A stretch of DNA of 64,000 bases from Longispora fulva (GTDB lineage: Bacteria > Actinomycetota > Actinomycetes > Mycobacteriales > Micromonosporaceae): assembly GCF_015751905.1 (NCBI RefSeq), contig NZ_JADOUF010000001.1, forward strand, positions 620,001-684,000, in the 5' to 3' direction. Below, in pieces: positions 25,941 to 34,310 of this stretch. Position 1 is the first letter of the stretch. Each line of letters begins with the position of its first letter. Both the position numbers and the translations under genes were made by a program. The notes under the pieces are model-generated. The model saw only the letters and a program-made list of their open reading frames with translations. It had not been told where the DNA came from and ran no database searches.

Positions 25941-27008
25941 ATGTCCAGACGCATCATCGCCCTGCTCGCCGGACTCGCCGCTACGGCCGCGATGGCGATC
26001 GTCCTACCGATCCAGGCGGCCTCCGCCGCGGACTGTGCGTCCGCGTGGAGTTCCGGCGCCGTGTACGTCGGCGGTAACCAGGCCTCGTACAACAGTCACA
26101 ACTGGCAGGCCAAGTGGTGGACCCAGGGCGAGACGCCCGGTAGCGCCGACGTGTGGGCCGACCAGGGCTCCTGCGGCGGAGGCGGGGGCACCCCGACCCC
26201 CGGCACCTGCGACTACCCGAACTGGGCCCAGGGCCACAACTACATCACCGGCGACATCGTCCGCTACACCAACGGCAACCTCTACATCGCCGAGCACGAC
26301 AACCCGGGCTACGACCCCACCATCAGCACCTGGTACTGGGACCCCTACACCTGCACCGGCGGCGGCACCACCACCCCGCCGCCCAGCGGCGACTTCGTCG
26401 TCACCGAGGCCCAGTTCAACCAGATGTTCCCCAACCGCAACAGCTTCTACAGCTACTCCGGCCTGACCACGGCCATGGGCTCCTTCACCGCCTTCGCCAA
26501 GACCGGCAGCGACACCATCCGCAAACAGGAAGCCGCGGCCTTCCTCGCCAACGTCAACCACGAGACCGGCGGCCTGTACTACATCGTCGAACAGAACACC
26601 GCCAACTACCCCCACTACTGCGACACCAGCCAGTCCTACGGCTGCCCGGCCGGCCAGTCCGCCTACTACGGCCGCGGCCCCATCCAACTCAGCTGGAACT
26701 TCAACTACAAAGCCGCCGGAGACGCCCTCGGCATCGACCTCCTCAACGACCCCTACAAGGTCGAACGCGACGCGGCCATCTCCTGGAAAACCGCCCTGTG
26801 GTACTGGATGACCCAGAACGGCCCCGGCACCATGACCCCCCACAACGCCATGGTCAACAGCCGCGGCTTCGGCGAAACCATCCGCAGCATCAACGGCAGC
26901 ATCGAATGCAACGGCGGCAACCCCGCCCAGGTACAAAGCCGAGTCGACGCCTACAAGAAGTTCACCGGCATCCTCGGCGTCGACCCCGGCGGCAACCTCA
27001 GCTGTTGA
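25941..27008 (+). CDS. Secreted GH19 chitinase with two CBM5/12-type chitin-binding modules
   Basis: 355 residues. The ATG at 25941 follows GAGGAG by eight bases. Signal peptide 1-29 ends ASAAD. Two short chitin-binding modules (about 32-76, AWSSGAVYVGGNQASYNSHN, and about 88-135, WAQGHNYITGDIVRYTNGNL) are rich in Trp/Tyr. The GH19 catalytic domain (about 150-350) carries NHETGG (catalytic Glu near 207) and YYGRGPIQLSWNFNY. It hydrolyses chitin by inversion. Its stop lies inside the 3' end of the convergent LAL regulator gene (11-bp overlap), and its terminator is inside that coding sequence. Confidence 0.92.
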   Translation: MSRRIIALLAGLAATAAMAIVLPIQAASAADCASAWSSGAVYVGGNQASYNSHNWQAKWWTQGETPGSADVWADQGSCGGGGGTPTPGTCDYPNWAQGHNYITGDIVRYTNGNLYIAEHDNPGYDPTISTWYWDPYTCTGGGTTTPPPSGDFVVTEAQFNQMFPNRNSFYSYSGLTTAMGSFTAFAKTGSDTIRKQEAAAFLANVNHETGGLYYIVEQNTANYPHYCDTSQSYGCPAGQSAYYGRGPIQLSWNFNYKAAGDALGIDLLNDPYKVERDAAISWKTALWYWMTQNGPGTMTPHNAMVNSRGFGETIRSINGSIECNGGNPAQVQSRVDAYKKFTGILGVDPGGNLSC

Positions 27009-29829
27009 GCGCTGACAGGGGAGTGGCGGGCCCGCGCCACTCCCCTCCACCTGGTTCGTGCCGCGCGGCCTCGCGGGCGATCTCGATCCGGGTCCGCACG
27101 GCCAGCTTCGCCAGGATGTGCGACATGTGCGTCTCCACGGTCCGCTTCGACAGGAACAGCGCCTCGGCGATGTCGTGGTTGGTCAGTCCCTCCCCGACCA
27201 GCGCGGCCACCCGCAGCTCCGCCGGGGTGAGCGACTCCCACCCGGTGGCCGGGCGGCCCCGGGCGCCCCGGGGACCGCGGCGGACCCCGTGCGCGCGGAG
27301 TCGGGAGTCGGCGCGGCGCAGGTCCCAGACGGAGCCCAGGTCCCGGTACCCGGAAAGGGCCTCCTCGTAGGGGAGCCTGGCCGCCCGCTGGTCGCCCCGG
27401 GCCGCCAAAGCCACGGCGGCGTCCTCCCGGGCACGGGCCCACAGGTGTGGCCGGCCGACCGTCCCCAGTGCCTCGGAGGCGGCCAGGATCAGCGCGGGAT
27501 CATCGTCGAGCAGGCCGGAGCACCAGTCCCGGGCCGCGCGCTCCGTCGAGGTGTCCGCCCGGTCGCCGGCCTCCAGGACCGTCCGCCGCGCGGTCGCGGC
27601 GTCCCCGCGGGTCAGCGCCAGGCGGGTGAGGTGCGGTAGCCACGACTCCTGGTCATGGCGCTCGTCGCGGGCCAGGTCCAGCAGCAGCACCAGTTCGGCC
27701 ATGGCCGCCGACGGGTCGCGGTCCCGCTCGGCGTGCTCCGCGCGGGCCATCCGCAGGAAACACTGGCTGCGCGCCGCGTCTCCTGCGGAGATGTCCGGCT
27801 CCGCGACGGCGGCGAGGTGCCGGACGACGGCGGGGCGGTCGTCGCGGTGCACGGCGAGGAGCGCGGCGAGCCCGCGCCCGCGCAGCCGCCAGGCCACCAG
27901 CTGGTCCAGTTGGCTCTCCTCCAGGAGTTCCAACTCCGCCGCCGCGTCGTCCCACCGGCCTCTGCGGAACCAATGCTCGGCAGCCGTGAGCCGGCTCATC
28001 GTCACCCGCATCGGCACCCCGAGCGCGTCGGCGGCGGTCAGCATCTCCGCGACGCTGACGTCGGCCTCGGCCAGCCGGTCCAGGCCGCCGAGCGCGCTGG
28101 TCCGGTTGCCCAGCAGCAGCACCCGCAGGTCCCGACCCGCCGGTTCGGCCCTGACCCGCGCCAACGCGCTGTCGATGTCGGCGAGGGCGAGGGCGGGTAC
28201 CCGCCAGTGCGAGGGCAGCCAGGACAGGGTGTGCAGGGCGTAGCCGGCGGCGAGCGGGTCCACCAGGTCTTCGGCGAGGACCGCGTGTGCCTCGGACTCG
28301 CCCTCGTCGAACCGGCCGGCGGACACCAGGGCCAGGGCACGGAAGCCCGCCAGCCGGGCGCGCCAGGCCGGGTCCCGCGCCGCGTGCGCCGCGCCGTCCT
28401 CGGCCGTGCGCAGCGCCTCCTCGGTCCGGCCGAGCCGCAGCAGCGCGTACGACCAGGTCCACACGAGGCGCGCCCGGCGGGCAGGGTCGGTGGTGCCGGG
28501 GGCGGCCTGCCGGGCGAGGCGGTCCACCTCGTCGTACCGGTCGATCCGGAACATGGCCATCGCCAGCTCCACCTCGAACTCGCCCCTCACGGAGTGCCCG
28601 GTGGCCTCGTCGTCGAGGTACCGGCCGAGCAGCTCCACGGCGAGGTGCGGCGCCTGCCGGGACAGCGCGCCGGCCGAGCGGCCCAGCCAGCCCACCGCCC
28701 AGTGGTCGCCGGTGCCCCCGGCAGCCAGGAGGTGTTCGGCGACCCGGGTGACCGGGCCGCCCGCGTGGTCGAGCAGCTCGGCGGACTGCCGGTGCAGGGC
28801 GGCCCGCAGCCCAGCGGGGAGGCCCTGGTAGAGGACCTGGCGGATCAGGCCGTGTCCGAAGCCCAGCGCCGGCCCGCGTTCGACGAGCACCCCGTGCGCG
28901 ACCGCCTCCTCCACGGCCGGGATCATCCGGCTGGGTGGTTGTCCGGTCACCGTGGACAGTTCGGCGACGGAGAACTCCACGCCGAGCACGGCTGCCACCC
29001 GCAGCAGCGTGCGGGCCTCGTCGGACAGGTGACTCAACCGGTCGGTGATCATGGCGGTGAGGCCGACCGGCGGCGCGAGGTCGCCGACCTGCCCGGGGTC
29101 CGGTCGGTCCGGCGGCACCCGGTCGCTCCCGCGCCGGTGGGCGCCGACCATCTCCCGCACGTAGCACGGGTTCCCCCCGGCCCCGGCGATCCAGTCGAGG
29201 AGGGCGCGGTCCGGGGTGTCCCCGAGCAGCCAGCCGGCGAGGCGCTCGACCTCCGGCCCGGTCAGCCGGGGGAGCGTCATCACCTCCGCGCCCCTGCCGG
29301 CCAGGACGAGACGGGTACGCGCGATGCGGGGCCGCCCCGGCGCCGGCCGACTCCCCAACGCCACCAGCAGCGGGTACTGCCCGGTGAGCTGCGCCAACCG
29401 GTCGCACACCAGCAGGCTCGCGTCATCGGCCCACTGCAGGTCGTCGACCACGACCAGGACGGGCCCCGCGCCGCACAGCCGTTCGGCCTCCCCGACCAGC
29501 AGTTCGATCCGGGCGAACACCGGGTCGGCGGGCAGCAGCGCCCGGTCGGGCTCGGGGTCGAGGGTCCGCCGAGGGTCCAGGCAGTCGAGCATCACCCGCA
29601 GCGGCGACTGGCCGGCGAGCTCCTCCGCCAGGCCCCGGCGGACGGTCACGCCGCGTTCGGCCGCCTCGGTCGTCAGCGCCGCGAGCAGGGCGGACTTGCC
29701 GATCCCCGGCTCGCCCTCGACCCACAGGACGCCGCCCCGGCCGCCGGTCAGTCCGGACAGGAGGTCGTGCAGCCGTTGCCGCTGGGGGCCGCGGCCGACC
29801 AGCGTCCGCGGCCCTGGTGAGCCCGCCAT
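26998..29829 (-). CDS. LAL-type LuxR regulator (large ATP-binding)
   Basis: 943 residues. N-terminal AAA-like NTPase: LVGRGPQRQRL, Walker A VEGEPGIGKSALLAAL (about 38-53) and Walker B VLVVVDDLQWADDASLL. A long helical/TPR-like sensor region occupies about 330-850. The C-terminal LuxR HTH (about 868-925) reads LTPAELRVAALVGEGLTNHD then IAEALFLSKRTVETHMSHIL. LAL proteins (MalT-like) activate catabolic or antibiotic genes on binding an effector plus ATP. Convergence with a chitinase and proximity to four chitinases make chitin-derived sugars a reasonable but unproven signal. Confidence 0.88.
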   Translation of the reverse strand: MAGSPGPRTLVGRGPQRQRLHDLLSGLTGGRGGVLWVEGEPGIGKSALLAALTTEAAERGVTVRRGLAEELAGQSPLRVMLDCLDPRRTLDPEPDRALLPADPVFARIELLVGEAERLCGAGPVLVVVDDLQWADDASLLVCDRLAQLTGQYPLLVALGSRPAPGRPRIARTRLVLAGRGAEVMTLPRLTGPEVERLAGWLLGDTPDRALLDWIAGAGGNPCYVREMVGAHRRGSDRVPPDRPDPGQVGDLAPPVGLTAMITDRLSHLSDEARTLLRVAAVLGVEFSVAELSTVTGQPPSRMIPAVEEAVAHGVLVERGPALGFGHGLIRQVLYQGLPAGLRAALHRQSAELLDHAGGPVTRVAEHLLAAGGTGDHWAVGWLGRSAGALSRQAPHLAVELLGRYLDDEATGHSVRGEFEVELAMAMFRIDRYDEVDRLARQAAPGTTDPARRARLVWTWSYALLRLGRTEEALRTAEDGAAHAARDPAWRARLAGFRALALVSAGRFDEGESEAHAVLAEDLVDPLAAGYALHTLSWLPSHWRVPALALADIDSALARVRAEPAGRDLRVLLLGNRTSALGGLDRLAEADVSVAEMLTAADALGVPMRVTMSRLTAAEHWFRRGRWDDAAAELELLEESQLDQLVAWRLRGRGLAALLAVHRDDRPAVVRHLAAVAEPDISAGDAARSQCFLRMARAEHAERDRDPSAAMAELVLLLDLARDERHDQESWLPHLTRLALTRGDAATARRTVLEAGDRADTSTERAARDWCSGLLDDDPALILAASEALGTVGRPHLWARAREDAAVALAARGDQRAARLPYEEALSGYRDLGSVWDLRRADSRLRAHGVRRGPRGARGRPATGWESLTPAELRVAALVGEGLTNHDIAEALFLSKRTVETHMSHILAKLAVRTRIEIAREAARHEPGGGEWRGPATPLSALNS
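27017..27046. terminator. Hairpin embedded in the 3' end of the LAL gene
   Basis: AGGGGAGTGGCG (27017-27028) and CGCCACTCCCCT (27035-27046) form a perfect 12-bp stem eight bases past the chitinase stop. It lies inside the coding end of the convergent regulator, constraining those codons. Confidence 0.7.
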
Positions 29830-29974
29830 GGCGGCAGCCTATGCCGATCTTCGATGGTTCGCGAGGGTTCTCGACCGGTGGGACGCAGGTGGCGTTACGT
29901 GCGGACACGGATGTTTCGCCCGGGGAACCCGGGGCATGGTCAGCGCCTGCCCCCCTACCCCTCAAGGAGGAGCT

Positions 29975-30982
29975 ATGGATGACAACGCCGGCCTGCTCAC
30001 GGTGCTCGGTGTGTCCACCGAGGAGGAGACCGTCTACCGCGCCCTGCTGGCCCACCCGGGCTCCACTCTGGCGGCGCTGGCCGACGCCACCGGCTGGGAC
30101 CGCGCCCGGGTCCGGCGGCGGACCGTCGCGCTGGAGGACCTGGGACTGCTCACCCGGATGCCGAGCCGCCCGCTGCGGTTCGCCCCGGCCCCGCCGGATC
30201 TCGCCGTGGAGCTGCTGGCCCTGTCCCGCCGGGAGGAGATCGAACGGGCCAGGATCGGGGCCGCCCGGCTCGCCGAGGAGTTCCAGGCCGCGCCGGCCCC
30301 GGCCGTGCACGTCGTGCGGGGCCGGGAGGCGGTGGCGCAGCGGCTGACCCGGGCGGCGCGGGCGGCCCGGAACGAGGTGCTGGTCCTCGGCCGGGTGCCG
30401 TTTCTCGGCGGGCGGCACGAACTCGCCCACGAGCTGCTCGCCCGGGGCGTCGGGCTCCGCGCGGTCCACCGGCCGGCGGAGCTGGACAGCGCCGAGGAAC
30501 TTCGGGCGGTCCGCGACCTCGTCGACCGCGACGCGCAGGCCCGGGTGCTGGACGCGATCCCGCTGGAACTGGTCATCGTCGACCGCGGCACGGCGCTGGT
30601 CCCCGTCGTCCTGGCCGACGAGCTGGCGGTCGTGGAGCTGCGGTCCTCGGCGCTGCTCGACGGGTACGTCGCGCTGTTCGACCTGCTGTGGCAGCGGGCG
30701 ACCCCGTTGTTCCCTGTCGCGGGGTCGGACTCCGGAACCGTTCTGACGCGGTCGGACGAGGAGATCCTGGCGCTGTGCGCCGCGGGGCTCACCGATCGGA
30801 CGATCGCGCGGCGGCTGGGCGTGGCCCAACGCACGGTGGAGCGCCGGATGCACGACCTGATGGACCGGCTCGGTGCCCGGACCCGGTTCCAGGCGGGGCT
30901 GCGGGCGGCCGGGCACGGGTTCGGCGGGGACCCGTGCGGCGGGATGTCGACGGGGCGGGATTCCGCCACCAGTAACTGTTAA
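29975..30982 (+). CDS. TrmB/LuxR-type transcriptional regulator
   Basis: 335 residues. The ATG at 29975 follows AAGGAGG; the longer upstream frame is antisense to the LAL gene and was discarded. The N-terminal ~75 residues form a TrmB-like winged helix (GVSTEEETVYRALLAHPGST, ATGWDRARVRRRTVALEDLG). A phospholipase-D-like/TrmB effector core (about 110-240) follows. A LuxR HTH sits at the C-terminus (about 262-318, LTRSDEEILALCAAGLTDRT then IARRLGVAQRTVERRMHDLM). It reads directly toward the chitinase operon 61 bp downstream and probably regulates it. The TTAACAAA motif overlaps its stop codon. Confidence 0.78.
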   Translation: MDDNAGLLTVLGVSTEEETVYRALLAHPGSTLAALADATGWDRARVRRRTVALEDLGLLTRMPSRPLRFAPAPPDLAVELLALSRREEIERARIGAARLAEEFQAAPAPAVHVVRGREAVAQRLTRAARAARNEVLVLGRVPFLGGRHELAHELLARGVGLRAVHRPAELDSAEELRAVRDLVDRDAQARVLDAIPLELVIVDRGTALVPVVLADELAVVELRSSALLDGYVALFDLLWQRATPLFPVAGSDSGTVLTRSDEEILALCAAGLTDRTIARRLGVAQRTVERRMHDLMDRLGARTRFQAGLRAAGHGFGGDPCGGMSTGRDSATSNC

Positions 30983-30998
30983 CAAACCTTGTCAATGA
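30977..30998 (+). promoter_or_regulatory. TTAACAAA-type motif upstream of the chitinase operon
   Basis: TGTTAACAAACCTTGTCAAT overlaps the stop codon of the regulator and lies 50-67 bp before the first GH18 start. A related TCTTAACAAAGTTTCCGATT lies at 25725-25744 in front of the GH19 and 3D-domain genes. The shared core suggests one regulator; no DasR-type palindrome was found. Confidence 0.35.
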
Positions 30999-31043
30999 CT
31001 GGCAGCATGGGCTCGCTGTTCCCCTCCAGCTCAAGGAGTGTCT

Positions 31044-32519
31044 ATGCGAAGAACGATCATCCTCACCGCCGTGCTGGCGGCCGCCGCGGCGGTCGGCCTG
31101 GCGCTGCCGGCGCTCGCCGACGCCAGCGCGGTCGCGAACCCCGGTTTCGAGACCGGCACGCTGTCCCCGTGGACCTGTGACCCGACGGCCAGCGTCGTCA
31201 CAGGGCACGCCAGGTCCGGCAGCTACGCCCTGGCCGGGGCCACCACCAACAGCAGCACCGCGGAGTGCCGCCAGACCGTCGCGGTGGCCGCGAACACCGA
31301 CTACAGGCTGTCCGCCCAGGTCAACGGCTCTTATGTGTACCTTGGCGTCGTCGGCGGCACCTCGACGTGGACCCCGGGCACCTCGGGCGGCTACAGCCAG
31401 TTGTCCGTGTCGTTCAACTCCGGGTCGGCGACGAGCGTGACCGTCTACCTGCACGGCTGGTACGCGCAGGGCACGTACTACGCCGACGACGTCGCGCTCG
31501 ACGGCCCCGGCGGCACCCCCTCGCCGACCGGGTCCCCGACCGCGAGCCCCACCACGAGCCCGACATCGAGCCCGTCGCCGAGCCCCAGCCCGACGACATC
31601 GCCGAGTGACCCCGGGCCGCTGCCGAGACACGCCCTCACCGGGTACTGGCAGAACTTCACCAACGGGGCCAAGGCGCTGCGGTTGTCGGACGTGCCCACG
31701 TCCTACGACCTGATCGCCGTCGCGTTCGCCGACACCGACCCGAACAGTTCCGGCGGGGTCACCTTCACCCTCGACTCCGGACTGTCCAACGCCCTCGGCG
31801 GCTACACCGACGCGAATTTCACGAACGACGTCGCGACCCTGCACGGCCGGGGCCAGCACGTGGTGCTGTCGGTCGGCGGGCAGAACGGCACGGTCAAGGT
31901 CGCCGACTCGACGGCCGCGACCAACTTCGCCACCAGCGTGTCGGCCGTCATCAAGCGCTACGGATTCGACGGGGTCGACATCGACCTGGAGAACGGGCTC
32001 AACGCCACCTACATGGCCCAGGCGCTGCGCTCGATCCGGTCCAGCGTCGGGTCGGGGCTGATCATCACGATGGCGCCGCAGACCATCGACATGCAGAGCA
32101 CCGGCAACGAGTACTTCACGCTCGCGCTGAACATCAAGGACATCCTCACCGTCGTGCACACCCAGTTCTACAACTCCGGTTCCATGCTCGGCTGCGACAA
32201 CAACGCCGCCTACAGCCAGGGCACGGAGAACTTCCTCACCGCGCTGGCCTGCATCCAGTTGCAGAGCGCACTGCGCCCGGACCAGGTGGCCCTCGGGCTG
32301 CCGGCCTCGTCCTCGGCGGCCGGCGGCGGCTACACCGATCCGGCGACGATCAACGACGCCGTGGACTGCCTGGCCCAGGGCACCCACTGCGGCACCTTCC
32401 GCCCGCCGTCGACGTGGCCGGCACTGCGCGGCGTCATGACGTGGTCGGTGAACTGGGACGCGTCGAACAACTACGCCTTCGCCAACACCGTCAAGCCGCA
32501 TCTGAAGAATCTTCCGTAG
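31044..32519 (+). CDS. Secreted GH18 chitinase with N-terminal carbohydrate-binding module
   Basis: 491 residues from the ATG at 31044 (AAGGAG six bases upstream). Signal peptide about 1-25 ends ALPALADA. The N-terminal binding module (about 28-155) reads VANPGFETGTLSPWTCDPTA ... VYLHGWYAQGTYYADDVAL and is near-identical in layout to those of the genes at 34311 and 24490. A Thr/Ser/Pro linker (about 157-195) precedes the GH18 barrel (about 197-490) with SVGGQNG and the complete catalytic motif DGVDIDLE (catalytic Glu near 316). First gene of a three-chitinase operon; the next gene begins nine bases after its stop. Confidence 0.9.
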   Translation: MRRTIILTAVLAAAAAVGLALPALADASAVANPGFETGTLSPWTCDPTASVVTGHARSGSYALAGATTNSSTAECRQTVAVAANTDYRLSAQVNGSYVYLGVVGGTSTWTPGTSGGYSQLSVSFNSGSATSVTVYLHGWYAQGTYYADDVALDGPGGTPSPTGSPTASPTTSPTSSPSPSPSPTTSPSDPGPLPRHALTGYWQNFTNGAKALRLSDVPTSYDLIAVAFADTDPNSSGGVTFTLDSGLSNALGGYTDANFTNDVATLHGRGQHVVLSVGGQNGTVKVADSTAATNFATSVSAVIKRYGFDGVDIDLENGLNATYMAQALRSIRSSVGSGLIITMAPQTIDMQSTGNEYFTLALNIKDILTVVHTQFYNSGSMLGCDNNAAYSQGTENFLTALACIQLQSALRPDQVALGLPASSSAAGGGYTDPATINDAVDCLAQGTHCGTFRPPSTWPALRGVMTWSVNWDASNNYAFANTVKPHLKNLP

Positions 32520-32528
32520 GAGCCCCTC

Positions 32529-34241
32529 ATGCGCAGTACCCGGAAAATGATCGGCGCCGCCGTCGCGGCAGCCGTCCTCGCCCTCGGCCTCGCCGCCGCC
32601 GTCAGCCAGGCCGCCACCTCGCAGGCGGCGGCCGCCAGCGGAGGGATCAAGACCGCCTACTTCACCCAGTGGGGCATCTACCAGAACGGGTTCTACCCGA
32701 AGAACCTCGACACCGGCGGGTACGCCGGCAAGCTCGACATCCTCAACTACGCCTTCGCCAACATCCACCCGACCGAACACACCTGTTTCGAGGCCAACTC
32801 CGCGGCCAAGCAGGACGAGAGCGACCCGAACGCCGGGGACGGCGCGGGGGACTACTTCGCCGACTACACCAAGAGCTACGGCTCCGACATCAGCGTCGAC
32901 GGGGTCGCCGACACCTGGGACCAGCCCCTCGCGGGCAACTTCAACCAGCTGAAGAAGATCAAGGCCAAGTACCCGAATCTGAAGATCGTGATCTCGATCG
33001 GCGGTTGGACCTACTCGAAGTACTTCTCCGACGCCGCGGCCGACGACGCCGCGCGGAAGAAGTTCGTCAGCTCCTGCGTCGACATGTTCATCAAGGGCAA
33101 CCTGCCCGCGAACGACGGTCGTGGAGGGCCGGGCGCCGCGGCGGGGATCTTCGACGGCATCGACCTGGACTGGGAGTTCCCCGGCTCCTCCGGCGGACAC
33201 GTCGGCAACCACGTCAGCACGGCCGACAAGGCCAACTTCACGCTGCTGTGCAAGGAGTTCCGGACCCAGCTCGACGCGCTCGGCGGCTCGAAGAAGTACC
33301 TGACCGCCGCCGTGGCCGCCGGCCAGGACAAGATCAAGTACTACGAGACCGACAAGCTCGGCAGCTACCTCGACTACGCCAACGTGATGACCTACGACCT
33401 GCACGGCGGCTGGGAGTCCACCGGCCCCACCAACCACCAGTCCCAGGTGTACGAGTCGTCCACCGACCCGATGAACCCGGTCCCCCCGGGCTCGAAGAAG
33501 TACTCCGCCGACACCGCCATCACCGCCTGGACCGCGGGCCTGTCCGACTACGGCATCCCCGGCGGCTTCCCGGCCAGCAAGGTCACCATCGGCTACCCGT
33601 TCTACTACCGGGGCTGGACCGGCGTGCCGGCCGGAGCCAACCACGGCCTGCACCAGTCCGCGACCGGCCCGGCCCCGGGCCACGCCCTGTCCGGCAACGT
33701 CGCGGGCGTGTCCTTCTACAAGGAACTCGGCGGCTTCGTCGACGACCCGAACAAGACCTACTACGACGCCGAGAGCCGGGCCGCCTACTTCTACGACGGC
33801 ACCGTCTTCTGGAGCGGGGACTCCCCGCGCTCGGTGCAGGACAAGGCCGACTACGCGCACTGCAAGGGCCTGGCCGGCGGCATGATGTACTCCCTGGAGG
33901 CCCTCGACGCCGCCGGCACCCTGTTCACGGCCGCCGTCAACGCCATCAACGGCTCGACGTCGGGCTGCACGAGCCCGACCGGGTCACCGACCGCCTCGCC
34001 CTCGGGGTCCCCGACCGCGTCACCCACCGCGTCCCCGACGGCCTCCCCGACCAGTTCGCCGAGCCCGAGCCCGACCGGTGGCACGTGCACCGCCCCGGCC
34101 TGGAACAGCGGCACGTCCTACGTGCCCGGCGACAAGGTCTCCTACAAGAAGCACACCTGGAAGGCGACCTGGTACTCCACGGGAGCCGTCCCCGACGACC
34201 CGACCTCCTGGGCCGTCTGGTCGGACAGCGGTCCCTGCTGA
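32529..34241 (+). CDS. Secreted GH18 chitinase with C-terminal CBM5/12 module
   Basis: 570 residues. AGGAG overlaps the previous stop region and sits six bases before the ATG. The signal peptide covers about 1-36. The GH18 domain (about 40-475) includes VISIGGWTYSKYF, the full catalytic motif FDGIDLDWEFPG (Glu near 215), MTYDLHGGW and GMMYSLEALD. A Ser/Pro/Thr linker of tandem SPTA-like units (about 478-518) leads to a C-terminal chitin-binding module (about 522-570, APAWNSGTSYVPGDKVSYKK, WKATWYSTGAVPDDPTSWAV). The presence of a chitin-insertion-type segment suggests exo-processive action; this is an inference. Confidence 0.92.
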   Translation: MRSTRKMIGAAVAAAVLALGLAAAVSQAATSQAAAASGGIKTAYFTQWGIYQNGFYPKNLDTGGYAGKLDILNYAFANIHPTEHTCFEANSAAKQDESDPNAGDGAGDYFADYTKSYGSDISVDGVADTWDQPLAGNFNQLKKIKAKYPNLKIVISIGGWTYSKYFSDAAADDAARKKFVSSCVDMFIKGNLPANDGRGGPGAAAGIFDGIDLDWEFPGSSGGHVGNHVSTADKANFTLLCKEFRTQLDALGGSKKYLTAAVAAGQDKIKYYETDKLGSYLDYANVMTYDLHGGWESTGPTNHQSQVYESSTDPMNPVPPGSKKYSADTAITAWTAGLSDYGIPGGFPASKVTIGYPFYYRGWTGVPAGANHGLHQSATGPAPGHALSGNVAGVSFYKELGGFVDDPNKTYYDAESRAAYFYDGTVFWSGDSPRSVQDKADYAHCKGLAGGMMYSLEALDAAGTLFTAAVNAINGSTSGCTSPTGSPTASPSGSPTASPTASPTASPTSSPSPSPTGGTCTAPAWNSGTSYVPGDKVSYKKHTWKATWYSTGAVPDDPTSWAVWSDSGPC

Positions 34242-34255
34242 CCGGACCCCGCCAC

Positions 34256-34286
34256 GGCGCGGGTGGCGACCACCGCCACCCGCGCC
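34256..34286 (+). terminator. Intercistronic hairpin between second and third GH18 genes
   Basis: GGCGCGGGTGGCG (34256-34268) pairs perfectly with CGCCACCCGCGCC (34274-34286), 13 bp with a 5-nt loop, in the 69-bp gap. It could attenuate the third gene or stabilise the upstream message. Confidence 0.6.
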
Positions 34287-34310
34287 CCTTCCAGAACAGG
34301 AGAACGTCCC

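Noticed and set aside
30789-33860. 1023-codon minus-strand ORF under the chitinase operon
   Set aside because: Antisense shadow with a Val/Gly/Arg composition and no motif; GH18 frames explain the region.
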